DNA of 64,000 nt from an uncultured Butyrivibrio sp. GTDB lineage: Bacteria; Bacillota; Clostridia; Lachnospirales; Lachnospiraceae. The notes under the pieces were generated by a model that saw only the letters and a list, made by a program, of their open reading frames with translations, had not been told where the DNA came from and did not search any database. Location: positions 1 through 64,000 of the forward strand of contig CAMVJI010000003.1 in the NCBI GenBank assembly GCA_947167765.1, in the 5' to 3' direction. A program made the translations under genes and the position numbers. The stretch's first letter is position 1, and the number at the start of each line of letters is the position of its first letter. Below, in pieces: positions 1-7,030 of this stretch.

Positions 1-172
1 GATCTACTGCAATAAGTTCCTTGTCTCCGTCATAATAACTTTTTTTGATAACACTTTCTTTCTTGTCAACCGTAACACCTGCCCAGTTACCGATCTTTTC
101 ACTGCGACCTGTAAGAGCGTTGTACATGGTTGTTTTGCCACTGTTGGGGTTACCCGCCATAGCAATTCTCAT
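1..172 (-). CDS. feoB: Ferrous iron transporter FeoB, N-terminal fragment
   Basis: This is the first 57 codons of FeoB, cut by the left window edge. The reverse strand opens with a GTPase P-loop, GNPNSGKTT, followed by the switch segment [11 protein letters not shown], which is characteristic of the FeoB G domain. FeoB imports Fe2+ across the cytoplasmic membrane. The ATG is preceded by a strong AGGAGG site. It lies just downstream of feoA on the same strand, so the two probably form a feoAB operon. It is absent from the ORF track because it is short and open to the edge. Everything beyond the P-loop region lies outside the window. Confidence 0.92.
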   Translation of the reverse strand, partial: MRIAMAGNPNSGKTTMYNALTGRSEKIGNWAGVTVDKKESVIKKSYYDGDKELIAVD

Positions 173-234
173 CTCTTTTTCCTCCTAAACACTGCTTATT
201 ATCATTCAAAATACGTAAGGCGTATCTTGCGAAC

Positions 235-456
235 TTACTCTACTCTGATAGCCTCAGCTAACTCCGGATCAATATTATATCTTGCATCCTTGATAGCAAC
301 CACCAGATTTTTCTTCTTGTCTACAACTGTGATCTTCTCTCCGCTGTAGCAACCAAGGGAAAAAAGAAAGCTCTCCATCTCCTCATCGCCTCCAGTAGAG
401 ATATTGTCAATTGTATATTCTGTGCCAAGAGCGGCTTCATTAAGTGACATAGACAT
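235..456 (-). CDS. feoA: FeoA family ferrous iron transport protein
   Basis: This is a small SH3-like FeoA protein that partners FeoB in Fe2+ uptake. The recognisable core is LNEAALGTEYTI followed by the glycine-containing turn LGCYSGEKITVV and the C-terminal INPELA-type strand (here IDPELAEAIRVE). The track starts it at 480, but a GGAGGTGG site sits inside that reading. I therefore prefer an ATG at 456 or 450, giving about 73 residues, the usual FeoA length. It precedes feoB on the same strand. A TTAGC-N4-GCTAA palindrome lies about 50 bases upstream, so iron control by a DtxR-type repressor is likely. Confidence 0.88.
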   Translation of the reverse strand: MSMSLNEAALGTEYTIDNISTGGDEEMESFLFSLGCYSGEKITVVDKKKNLVVAIKDARYNIDPELAEAIRVE

Positions 457-504
457 ATCCACCTCCATCATATCATTCATATAGTTAGCTGGAGTTAATA
501 TTAA

Positions 505-518
505 TTAGCCTTTGCTAA
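505..518. promoter_or_regulatory. DtxR-type operator upstream of feoAB
   Basis: The palindrome TTAGCCTTTGCTAA matches the two further copies near the repressor gene in its TTAGC-N4-GCTAA design. Its position upstream of feoA fits an iron-dependent repressor site. A degenerate half site (GTTAGCTGGAGTTAA) lies next to it at about 484. Confidence 0.7.
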
Positions 519-683
519 CTCCAATTAGTAGGATATTCTTATTAAGAATAATTGTCAATAAAAAATTTTAATTTTATAGATATTTTCTATGTTTTTGTAA
601 TATTTTGGAGCAATGGAAATGCCGCATTGGCAAGATGCGGCATTTTAGGTAGGAGATTTCTTATGACTTGGCTTGTCATTTGA

Positions 684-722
684 TTAGCTTTCGCTAACAA
701 TATGTATGTTAGCATCTGCTAA
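684..722. promoter_or_regulatory. Tandem DtxR-type operators upstream of the repressor gene
   Basis: Two palindromes, TTAGCTTTCGCTAA (684-697) and TTAGCATCTGCTAA (709-722), are spaced 25 bp centre to centre, about 100 bp before the DtxR-like gene. The matching copy before feoA suggests that one regulator controls both divergent units, with autoregulation. Confidence 0.7.
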
Positions 723-816
723 CAGTATTGTCAACACTAAATTTTAAAAAATTTAAATTGTGTTAAATCTATTTTTGTAGTATGCTTATTATATCTAAGA
801 AAGGCGGTACTGTATT

Positions 817-1236
817 ATGGCGTTACAAGAATCTGGGGAGATGTATTTAGAGACAATCTACGTTCTTTCACAGGAGCATCCTAATGTCAGAGCGGTAGAT
901 ATTGGCGAAGAGCTTGGTTACTCAAGACCATCTGTTAGCCGTGCTATGCATGTGCTCAAGGATGAAGGTCTTGTTAAGACCGATGATTACGGTTTCGTCA
1001 AGCTAACAGAGGCAGGCAATGTCCTTGCAAAACGTATCTATGAGCGTCACACTGTACTGACTCAGGTACTACTTGATCTGGGTGTTGAGGAAAAGATAGC
1101 CTCCGAGGATGCTTGCAGACTTGAGCACTACATAAGTGATGAAACCTTTGATGCCATCAAGGCTCATGTTGCTCAGTACGGCAGCAAGAGTAAAGGCAAG
1201 AGCAGAGCTAAAGGCAAGACAGGCGCCAAGGCGTAA
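817..1236 (+). CDS. DtxR/MntR-family metal-dependent repressor
   Basis: This protein has an N-terminal winged helix-turn-helix with the family pattern SGEMYLETIYVLSQEH, then VRAVDIGEELGYSRPSVSRAM (recognition helix) and a metal-binding dimerisation segment (ERHTVLTQVLLDLG, then ACRLEHYISDETF). It should bind DNA when loaded with Fe2+ or Mn2+ and shut off metal uptake. It is divergent from feoAB, and both promoters carry TTAGC-N4-GCTAA palindromes. The tail SKSKGKSRAKGKTGAKA is Lys/Gly-rich and ends inside the first copy of a 24-bp tandem repeat. There is no SH3-like C-terminal domain, so it belongs to the short MntR-like class. Whether the metal is iron or manganese cannot be told from sequence, but the feo context favours iron. 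Confidence 0.85.
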   Translation: MALQESGEMYLETIYVLSQEHPNVRAVDIGEELGYSRPSVSRAMHVLKDEGLVKTDDYGFVKLTEAGNVLAKRIYERHTVLTQVLLDLGVEEKIASEDACRLEHYISDETFDAIKAHVAQYGSKSKGKSRAKGKTGAKA

Positions 1237-1284
1237 GGCAAGACAGGCGCCAAGGCGTAAGGCAAGACAGGCGCTAAGGCACAA
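1213..1284 (+). repeat. 24-bp tandem repeat, three copies, at the repressor 3' end
   Basis: Three consecutive 24-base units begin GGCAAGACAGGCGC. The first two are identical and end in TAA; the third is slightly changed (ends CACAA). The TAA of unit 1 stops the repressor gene. Units 2 and 3 are therefore untranslated duplicates of the code for GKTGAKA plus stop. Confidence 0.9.
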
Positions 1285-1300
1285 GGAAGGCATAATATAA

Positions 1301-1365
1301 GCGGGCTTGATATGATATGTGTCCAGGATTCTGGGTATATATCATATCGAGTCCGCTTTTTTATT
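1301..1365 (+). terminator. Rho-independent terminator after the repressor gene
   Basis: A long inverted repeat (GCGGGCTTGATATGATAT pairing with ATATCATATCGAGTCCGC) is followed by a T run on the plus strand, 65 bases after the repressor stop codon. Confidence 0.75.
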
Positions 1366-1628
1366 AAGGCAAGAATTGTGCCATATGATCCAAGTATAAA
1401 TTGTGCCATGTAATTAAAGTATAAAAAGTAGTCTCCCCAAAAAGTTCTTGTTTTTTGTGCCATCTAGTGCATTATCAGCATATGCACTCCCCAAAAATCA
1501 ATAGCAAGAACAATTGTTGTCGATATACTGTATTTTCTTTGGGGTATCATATGCATATAGTCTCAAATATGGCACAAACCCATGAATTGCTAAAGCGCAA
1601 TTGCTAAAGCACCAGGTTCGAGAGAGTT
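1366..1628. other. Non-coding interval with short dispersed repeats
   Basis: I see no credible gene here. The interval contains TTGTGCCAT three times (1376, 1400, 1455) and once inverted (1569), CTCCCCAAAAA twice and a tandem AATTGCTAAAGC pair near 1590. The function is unknown; it may be regulatory or the remains of a mobile element. Confidence 0.4.
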
Positions 1629-1659
1629 TAAAAAAGGCGGATTCTAACGAACCCGCCTT
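1629..1659 (-). terminator. Terminator of the His-rich protein gene
   Basis: The hairpin AAGGCGG...CCGCCTT is followed on the minus strand by a run of T residues. It lies 25 bases beyond the stop codon of the His-rich gene. Confidence 0.7.
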
Positions 1660-1684
1660 ATTACCGCTAATCTATCAGCATATA

Positions 1685-2086
1685 TCACTTGTCCATTGCT
1701 TCCAGAGCCTTCTTCAGCACTTCTGTCCCCTGCGTGTAAAGCCTGGCAGCTTCCATAGCAAGGTCATAAGCCTTGTCATTACCAGCTTCCCTGATATGCT
1801 CCGCAAGATGCTCCAGCTCTGCGGTGTGGTCAGCATTGTGGGTGACCATATAGTTCATAAGAGCATGGAGCTTGTCAGCTGGCGCAGCGCCATCGCGATC
1901 ATGGTGATGGTGATGATCATGGTCATGGTCGTGATGATTGTGGTGATGATCAGGGTTATGGTCATGTTCGTGTCCGTGGTCATGGCCGTGATGATGTTCA
2001 TGTTCATGCTCATGCTCATGATCGTGTTCATGCTCGTGTGGGTGAGAATGTGTGTAAGTATGACTGTGCTCGTGTTCGTGTTCCAT
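1685..2086 (-). CDS. Histidine-rich metal-binding protein
   Basis: This protein of about 133 residues has two parts. The N-terminal half is almost wholly His with Glu or Asp (alternating HEHEHEH, HDHGHEHDH and HHHHH runs) and would bind Zn2+, Ni2+ or Co2+. The C-terminal half is a helical domain (LHALMNYMVTHNADHTAELEHLAEHIREAG) seen with such His-rich tails in clostridia. The track starts at 2167, but GGAGGAG lies 7 bases before the internal ATG at 2086, so I use that start. There is no signal peptide, so it is probably a cytosolic metal store or chaperone. A nearby metal-responsive repressor makes a metal homeostasis role plausible, but no operator is visible upstream. The plus-strand ORFs here are shadows of the repetitive codons. 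Confidence 0.75.
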   Translation of the reverse strand: MEHEHEHSHTYTHSHPHEHEHDHEHEHEHEHHHGHDHGHEHDHNPDHHHNHHDHDHDHHHHHDRDGAAPADKLHALMNYMVTHNADHTAELEHLAEHIREAGNDKAYDLAMEAARLYTQGTEVLKKALEAMDK

Positions 2087-2167
2087 ACCTTGGCTCCTCC
2101 GGCTATTGTTTTCATGACTTTTAGTCACATTTCTAGTTATCTGTATTTTACCATGTGCTAATGCCAT

Positions 2168-2458
2168 TTACCATGGACTATTCTTTATCCCACGCGGGTG
2201 AAAATAAGGTGATTTCAAAATGAGGTACAATACACTGAATTTCAAGAATTGTACCGCTTTATATATATATCCATTTTCACCCAATTTCCATCAAAAAATC
2301 CTAAAATAAAAGAATGTTTTCCTTCAAAACATAACTTTTTTTGCAAGCTGTGGGTGAAAAAACTTGATATAAGAAAAGAGGTACAATCAAGCAGTAAAAT
2401 TTGATTATACCTCTTTTGCAATTATATTTATTGTGTGTTCGTATAAATATTTTATGCT
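2168..2458. other. Intergenic region with nested inverted repeats
   Basis: There is no gene. GGGTGAAAAT (about 2197) pairs with ATTTTCACCC (about 2270) around an inner GGTACAAT/ATTGTACC pair, forming a nested hairpin. A third GGGTGAAAA and a second GAGGTACAAT occur further along, so both words recur in this 290-base gap. Confidence 0.5.
2374..2417 (-). terminator. Bidirectional hairpin terminator
   Basis: The stem AAAAGAGGTACAATCAA/TTGATTATACCTCTTTT carries T runs on either strand. It lies about 40 bases beyond the stop of the Ala/Pro/Glu repeat protein gene. Confidence 0.7.
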
Positions 2459-4495
2459 TTACTTAGCAACAACAACTGATCCTTTGTGGCGGAAAATCTT
2501 AGCTGCTCCGCCGTGCCTGATGGTATCCTTTACAAAGGCGTTCATGATCTCGTTGTATCCGCACTTGCCATCCTTGGTGAACGAAGGCTCAAGGGCATCA
2601 AACTCATTACCTTCATATGTGATAGTCATTGCGCCGCCGTCTGAAGTCTTCATGATGATAAGAGTGTTGTCACCATTTTTGACTACTGTATATTCATAGT
2701 TTTCGCTGCTAAGGAAATCTTCGATATCCTCAACTGCACCTTCCATTGCATCAGATGCTGCATCCATATTCATAGGTGCAGGTGTCTGCTCAGGTTCATT
2801 GTCCATTGCAACAGGCTCTGTGATCTCAACTGTTCCAGATGAAGCTGCTTCCCGCTCTGCTGCCATCATTGCTGCTGCCACAGGGTCGATATCTGCAGGT
2901 GCTTCTGCGCTTCCCTCTGCCGGCTCTGCTTCAGCTGCTGCCATTGCTGCCATAACTGCATCCATGTCTGAGGAATCCTCAGAAACAGGCTCTGCTGTAG
3001 GCATCTCTTCTGGCATCTCAGGCATCGGCTCTTCTGATGGCATCTCTACTGGTATCTCTGGCATTGGTTCAGGGGTTGGCTCCTCAACTGGCATTTCAGA
3101 GGCTGGCTCCCCTCCTGTCAGTGCATCCACTTCTGCATTAAGGATTGCATCAAGGTTTTCTGCAGGAGTTTCATCTGCAGGCGCTGCCTCTGCCGCCATC
3201 ATAGCGTCTATATCTACTGGCGCCTCTGCTGTGGCTTCCTCTACGGGCATCTCTGGCGATGCTCCTTCAACTGGAGGCATATCTCCAGCAGCGATCATTG
3301 CTGCCATAACAGGATCTATATCTGGAAGCGGCTCTGATGCTGCTTCCGCAGCTGCTTCAGGAGCTGGCTCTGCTGGAATCTCTGGAGTGGGCTCTGCCGG
3401 TGCTGCGTCTCCCGCTGTCATTGCTGCCATCATTGCATCTATATCTACTGGTGCATCTGCTGGGGCTTCCTCTGTAGGTGCCTCTGGGGCTGGCTCTACA
3501 AGTGCGTCAACTTCTGGCGCTGGAATCTCTGGAGTAGGCTCTGCTGGCGCTGCGGCCCCTGCTGCCATTGCTGCCATCATTGCATCTACATCGGTAGCAG
3601 TCTCAGCTGCTGCCATTGCTGCCATCATCGCATCTACATCTACCGGTGCTTCTGCTGGAGCCTCTTCTGCTGGAGCCGCTTCTGCTGGTGCTGCGTCCCC
3701 CGCTGCTATTGCCGCCATCATCGCATCTACATCTACTGGAGCATCAGCTGCTGCAGCCTCAGGAGCTGGTTCTGTAAGTGCACCAAGATCAGCTGGGGCT
3801 TCTGCGCCTGGAATATCAGGAATTGGTTCCATTATCGCATCAAGATTTGCCATAAGGTCATCAGTAGGAGCAGCCTCTGCAGGCACTTCCTCAGGTACAG
3901 GTTCTGTAAGCGCACCAAGATCAGCTGGAATCTCCTCTGCTGGTGCCGCTTCGCCCGCTGCCATTGCTGCCATCATCGCATCTACATCTACTGGAGCATC
4001 CTTTGCAGGTGCCTCCTCTACTGGAGCTGCAGGCATATCTGCAGTCATTGCTGCCATCATTGCATCAAGATCAACAGCATCTGCTCCTGGTTCATCTGCT
4101 ACAGGAGCAGTCTCAGCAGCCATTGCTGCCATCATTGCATCTATATCCACTGGAGTGTCCGCTGCAGGTGCCTCTGCTGCAGGAGCTTCATCCGCTGGTG
4201 CCGCATCAGCCGCAGCCATAGCTTCCATAGCTGCTGCCATAGCGTCAGCCTCAGCTGTCTCAGCAGGACTTGCTGCACTCTCACCTGCAGTTGCTGCCAT
4301 GATCTCATCCAGATTTGGAATATCCGGTATAGGCTCAGCTGCAGCTTTTTTACGTCCTCTCTTTGGCTTTGGCTCCTCTGCAGGCGCCGGCTCAGGCGCT
4401 GGTTCCCCCTGAGACATTGCTGCCAAAAGATCATCTACATTGGCTGTAGAAAGGTCCTGTCCATTAAGAATATCCTGAGTGCTCATGCCGTCCAT
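2459..4495 (-). CDS. Large Ala/Pro/Glu/Met-rich repeat protein
   Basis: I do not recognise this protein, of about 678 residues. After a short N-terminus (MSTQDILNGQDLS...LLAAMSQ) and a basic KPKRGRKK patch, it consists of some 14 copies of a motif close to DVDAMMAAMAAG. The copies are separated by variable Pro/Glu/Ala linkers (such as APAEEAPAEAP). A non-repetitive C-terminal domain of about 90 residues follows (EDIEDFLSSENYEYTVVKNG ... HKGSVVVAK). The repeat units look like short amphipathic helices on flexible linkers. No signal peptide or membrane segment is visible, so it should be cytosolic. An AAAGGAG site 6 bases before the ATG at 4495 argues against the upstream start in the track. 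The repeat number probably varies among strains. The long plus-strand ORF opposite is a shadow of this codon pattern. Confidence 0.75.
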   Translation of the reverse strand: MDGMSTQDILNGQDLSTANVDDLLAAMSQGEPAPEPAPAEEPKPKRGRKKAAAEPIPDIPNLDEIMAATAGESAASPAETAEADAMAAAMEAMAAADAAPADEAPAAEAPAADTPVDIDAMMAAMAAETAPVADEPGADAVDLDAMMAAMTADMPAAPVEEAPAKDAPVDVDAMMAAMAAGEAAPAEEIPADLGALTEPVPEEVPAEAAPTDDLMANLDAIMEPIPDIPGAEAPADLGALTEPAPEAAAADAPVDVDAMMAAIAAGDAAPAEAAPAEEAPAEAPVDVDAMMAAMAAAETATDVDAMMAAMAAGAAAPAEPTPEIPAPEVDALVEPAPEAPTEEAPADAPVDIDAMMAAMTAGDAAPAEPTPEIPAEPAPEAAAEAASEPLPDIDPVMAAMIAAGDMPPVEGASPEMPVEEATAEAPVDIDAMMAAEAAPADETPAENLDAILNAEVDALTGGEPASEMPVEEPTPEPMPEIPVEMPSEEPMPEMPEEMPTAEPVSEDSSDMDAVMAAMAAAEAEPAEGSAEAPADIDPVAAAMMAAEREAASSGTVEITEPVAMDNEPEQTPAPMNMDAASDAMEGAVEDIEDFLSSENYEYTVVKNGDNTLIIMKTSDGGAMTITYEGNEFDALEPSFTKDGKCGYNEIMNAFVKDTIRHGGAAKIFRHKGSVVVAK

Positions 4496-4654
4496 GCTGT
4501 ATCTCCTTTCAAGAGTTATCTTAAAAAGTAATAGCGCCCATAAATCCACATAAGGCGTCTATATACATTATCGTTTATTTCTTTTAGAATTAACAGTTAA
4601 TTTTTTATTAATTCTGACTTTTTCACAAATTTCTCAACAAGCAGCATTAAATGC

Positions 4655-4697
4655 AAAAGACTGCAGCGAAGACCTGTCACGATCTTCTCTGCAGTCC
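4655..4697 (-). terminator. Terminator of the cyclophilin gene
   Basis: GACTGCAG...CTGCAGTC enclose a second GAAGA/TCTTC stem. On the minus strand the hairpin is followed by TTTT. It lies about 45 bases after the cyclophilin stop codon. Confidence 0.75.
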
Positions 4698-4740
4698 TTA
4701 TTATTTTAGCCTAAGACTGTATCACAAATCCCTTGAATTA

Positions 4741-5262
4741 TCACATCTTCTCAGGTTCTGGATACTCTACTCCAAAAGTCTCAACTGTTACAGTCTTCAT
4801 GACCTGAGGATTAACTGGTCTGTCATTCCAGTCAGTGTCTGTCTCAGCGATCTTGTTAACAACATCCATTCCCTCAGTAACCTTACCAAATGCAGCGTAG
4901 TCGCCGTCAAGGTGAGGCGCATTCTTGTGCATGATAAAGAACTGTGAACCAGCTGAATCAGGCATCATGGATCTTGCCATAGAAAGAACTCCCTCCGTGT
5001 GCTTAAGGTCATTCTTAAAGCCATTTGATGAGAACTCTCCCTTAATGTCGTAGCCAGGGCCGCCCATTCCTGTTCCTTCAGGATCTCCGCCCTGAAGCAT
5101 GAAGCCCCTTATAACTCTGTGGAAAATAAGTCCGTCGTAGAAATTTCTTTTGATAAGAGAAATGAAATTGTTGACGGTGTTAGGTGCGATCTCTGGATAA
5201 AGCTCTGCCTTAATGACGTCGCCATTTTCCATTGTGAATGTAACTACTGGATTCTGTGCCAT
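4741..5262 (-). CDS. Cyclophilin-type peptidyl-prolyl cis-trans isomerase
   Basis: This is a single-domain cyclophilin of 173 residues, the normal size for the family. Signature segments are FHRVIRGFMLQGGDPEGTGMGGPGY (catalytic Arg and the FMxQGGD core), SMARSMMPDSAGSQFFIM and the PHLDGDYAAFGKV loop. It catalyses proline isomerisation during protein folding. No signal peptide is present, so it acts in the cytosol. AAGGAG lies upstream of the ATG. The C-terminus ends YPEPEKM. It has its own terminator and appears monocistronic. Confidence in the family is high; no specific client can be named. Confidence 0.95.
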   Translation of the reverse strand: MAQNPVVTFTMENGDVIKAELYPEIAPNTVNNFISLIKRNFYDGLIFHRVIRGFMLQGGDPEGTGMGGPGYDIKGEFSSNGFKNDLKHTEGVLSMARSMMPDSAGSQFFIMHKNAPHLDGDYAAFGKVTEGMDVVNKIAETDTDWNDRPVNPQVMKTVTVETFGVEYPEPEKM

Positions 5263-5285
5263 TTATATAATTCTCCTTAAATCTA

Positions 5286-6323
5286 TTACTGTGCGATTAT
5301 CTGAACTGCGTGAAGGTATTCATCTGAACCGTGCTGGCAAACAACCTGAACCTTCTTGTCGTGGAGAAGTACAGGGCATCTTGAGAAGTTGGTTGATGCG
5401 TCAAGTCTGATCTGCATTGTTCCGCCATCCGTCTCGAGGAAAAGAGTATTCTCCTTGGTCTCACTTGTTACTCTACCAGTAACTGTAACCTTCTCTCCAC
5501 CAAGAGATGTCTCAGCAGAAGCCTTGGCTGTATTATTTACCATCTTGGATGAGTGGTTCCACGCGTCGCTTCCTCTGTAGAAATAAACTGTTACAGACTG
5601 TCCAGGAATAAGAGTTCTGCACTCGCTAGCATCTGTTGCAAGGTCAAGAACGAACTGCATTGTTCCGCCTGAGGTCTCAAGGTACAGGATTGATGAAGTT
5701 GTGCCCTTCTCAACTGTTCCAGTAACTGAAGTGCCAGAAGCTGTTCCAACAGAAGATCCGCCTGAAGAAGCTGTGGTGCTACCTGTATCAGAAATTGAAA
5801 GAGCATGCATATATGCATCTGAACCTCTTGCGCAGGTAACTGTAACAGTCTTGCCTACGATAAGGAATCTGCATCCGCTTAAGTCTGTGTCCCCATCAAG
5901 CTTGATCTGCATTGTTCCGTTATCTACAACAAGGTAAAGAAGCTCTTCGCTTGTTCCCTTGGCAACGCGGCCCTTAACTGTAGCCTTATTGCCTGTGTCT
6001 ACAGAAACCTTACCAGCAGATGAATTACCTGTAAGCTTGGTTGCGTGCCAGTATTCATCACTTCCTACATAGCAGTTAGCTGTGATAGAATTGCCAGGCA
6101 AAAGAAATTTCGCATTGGAAAACTCTGTATTTCCATCGATCTTGATCTGAACAGTACCACCACTGGTTGAAAGATAGAGAACTTCAGAGGTTGTCTTCTC
6201 TGATACTGTTCCTGAATAAGTCATCTCTGCAGCCTCAACTGTGGTTGGAACATCTAAAACCACAAGACATGCAAAAAATAGCATGATTGTCGATAAAACC
6301 ATCGCACATATTCTTTTTTTCAT
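5286..6323 (-). CDS. Secreted protein with four OB-like beta repeats
   Basis: This is a 345-residue exported protein. It starts MKKRICAMVLSTIMLFF, a clear signal peptide that ends near VEAAEM. The mature part has four repeats of about 75 residues. Each reads roughly GTV-EKTTSEVLYL-TSGGTMQIKLD-(D/N)-C-x-LLPG-VTV-C-GSDEYxHA, with a Ser/Gly-rich linker (TASSGGSSVGTASGTS) before repeat 3. The pattern resembles small OB-fold domains such as those grouped in DUF5666, but I cannot confirm the family. It should be extracellular or wall-associated. The track start at 6341 is a GTG; GAAGGGAG before the ATG at 6323 supports the shorter form. No neighbour suggests a substrate. Confidence 0.75.
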   Translation of the reverse strand: MKKRICAMVLSTIMLFFACLVVLDVPTTVEAAEMTYSGTVSEKTTSEVLYLSTSGGTVQIKIDGNTEFSNAKFLLPGNSITANCYVGSDEYWHATKLTGNSSAGKVSVDTGNKATVKGRVAKGTSEELLYLVVDNGTMQIKLDGDTDLSGCRFLIVGKTVTVTCARGSDAYMHALSISDTGSTTASSGGSSVGTASGTSVTGTVEKGTTSSILYLETSGGTMQFVLDLATDASECRTLIPGQSVTVYFYRGSDAWNHSSKMVNNTAKASAETSLGGEKVTVTGRVTSETKENTLFLETDGGTMQIRLDASTNFSRCPVLLHDKKVQVVCQHGSDEYLHAVQIIAQ

Positions 6324-6370
6324 AAAAATTACTCCCTTCACAACACTAAATATTCCTCATAGTTATCTTG

Positions 6371-6400
6371 ATTATACATCATGTTGTGGTACGTTGTAAA
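6371..6400 (-). promoter_or_regulatory. Promoter of the secreted repeat protein
   Basis: On the minus strand a TTTACA box (6395-6400) and a TATAAT box (6371-6376) are separated by 18 bases. They lie about 50 bases before the ATG at 6323. Confidence 0.6.
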
Positions 6401-6419
6401 CTTACCTACATCCGCACAT

Positions 6420-6446
6420 AAAAAACTCCCTGTTTTCACAGGGAGT
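6420..6446 (-). terminator. Terminator overlapping the 3' end of the YgjP-like gene
   Basis: ACTCCCTG-TGAAAA-CAGGGAGT is followed by TTTTT on the minus strand. The stem overlaps the last codons of the upstream gene. Confidence 0.8.
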
Positions 6447-6993
6447 CATACATTATCTCACTTTCGTGGTCCTTGAGCCACTTGCGCCTTTCCTTGTAAT
6501 CTGGAAGGATCTTTTCAACTTCCGCCCAGAACCTGGGTGAGTGATTCATCTCTTTTAAATGGCACAGCTCGTGTACCACAACGTAGTCAACTATCGTCTC
6601 TGGAGTGCGCATCAGAAGACAGTTAAAGTTAAGATTCCCCTTACCTGAGCAGCTTCCCCAACGGCTCTTTTGCATCCTGATGGTGATGCGGCCATAGGTA
6701 ACTCCTAAGATGTCCGCATAGTAGCGGACTCTCTGAGGGATTATCCGCTTAGCCCTTGTTACAAGGAGCTTAACTTCCTGGGGCGAGAGCTCTTTTTTCT
6801 GTGACTGCTCTTCCTTACGCTGTCTCATCTTGTTAAGGCTCTTATCGATCCAGTCGGCCTTCTCTCCAATGAACCGGTTGATGTCAGATAACGGTGCTCG
6901 GTTCGGAGCCCTGACGATGACCTGGGCGTCTGTTGTCACCTCTATTGAAATTGTCTTCCGCCTGCTGCGGATCAGCCTTATCTCCTGTTTCAT
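6436..6993 (-). CDS. YgjP-family (DUF45) zinc metallopeptidase-like protein
   Basis: This 185-residue protein has the family's N-terminal strand (IRLIRSRRKTISIEV) and the central SRWGSCSGKGNLNFN segment. The gluzincin motif HELCHLKEMNHSPRFW gives the HExxH-like zinc ligands and is followed by a downstream acidic helix (LPDYKERRKWLKDHE). YgjP-like proteins are SprT-related metallohydrolases whose substrates are mostly unknown. The ATG at 6993 gives the family N-terminus; the track start at 7011 is a GTG with no better ribosome site. It lies 19 bases after the PcfJ-like gene and ends in a terminator, so it may be the last gene of that unit. Confidence 0.85.
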   Translation of the reverse strand: MKQEIRLIRSRRKTISIEVTTDAQVIVRAPNRAPLSDINRFIGEKADWIDKSLNKMRQRKEEQSQKKELSPQEVKLLVTRAKRIIPQRVRYYADILGVTYGRITIRMQKSRWGSCSGKGNLNFNCLLMRTPETIVDYVVVHELCHLKEMNHSPRFWAEVEKILPDYKERRKWLKDHESEIMYDSL

Positions 6994-7030
6994 AATAAGT
7001 AAGTATAACACAAAGTGATGGAAAGGCGCT

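Noticed and set aside
1601-2161. Plus-strand ORF with many Met/Val (MVMVMIMVMVVM)
   Set aside because: It is the shadow of the His-rich codons on the minus strand and only imitates a membrane protein.
2799-4412. Long plus-strand ORF of 537 codons rich in Ser/Ala/Gly/Ile
   Set aside because: It is the antisense shadow of the Ala/Pro/Glu repeat protein. It has no convincing ribosome site, and the minus-strand gene has a coherent domain order and terminator.
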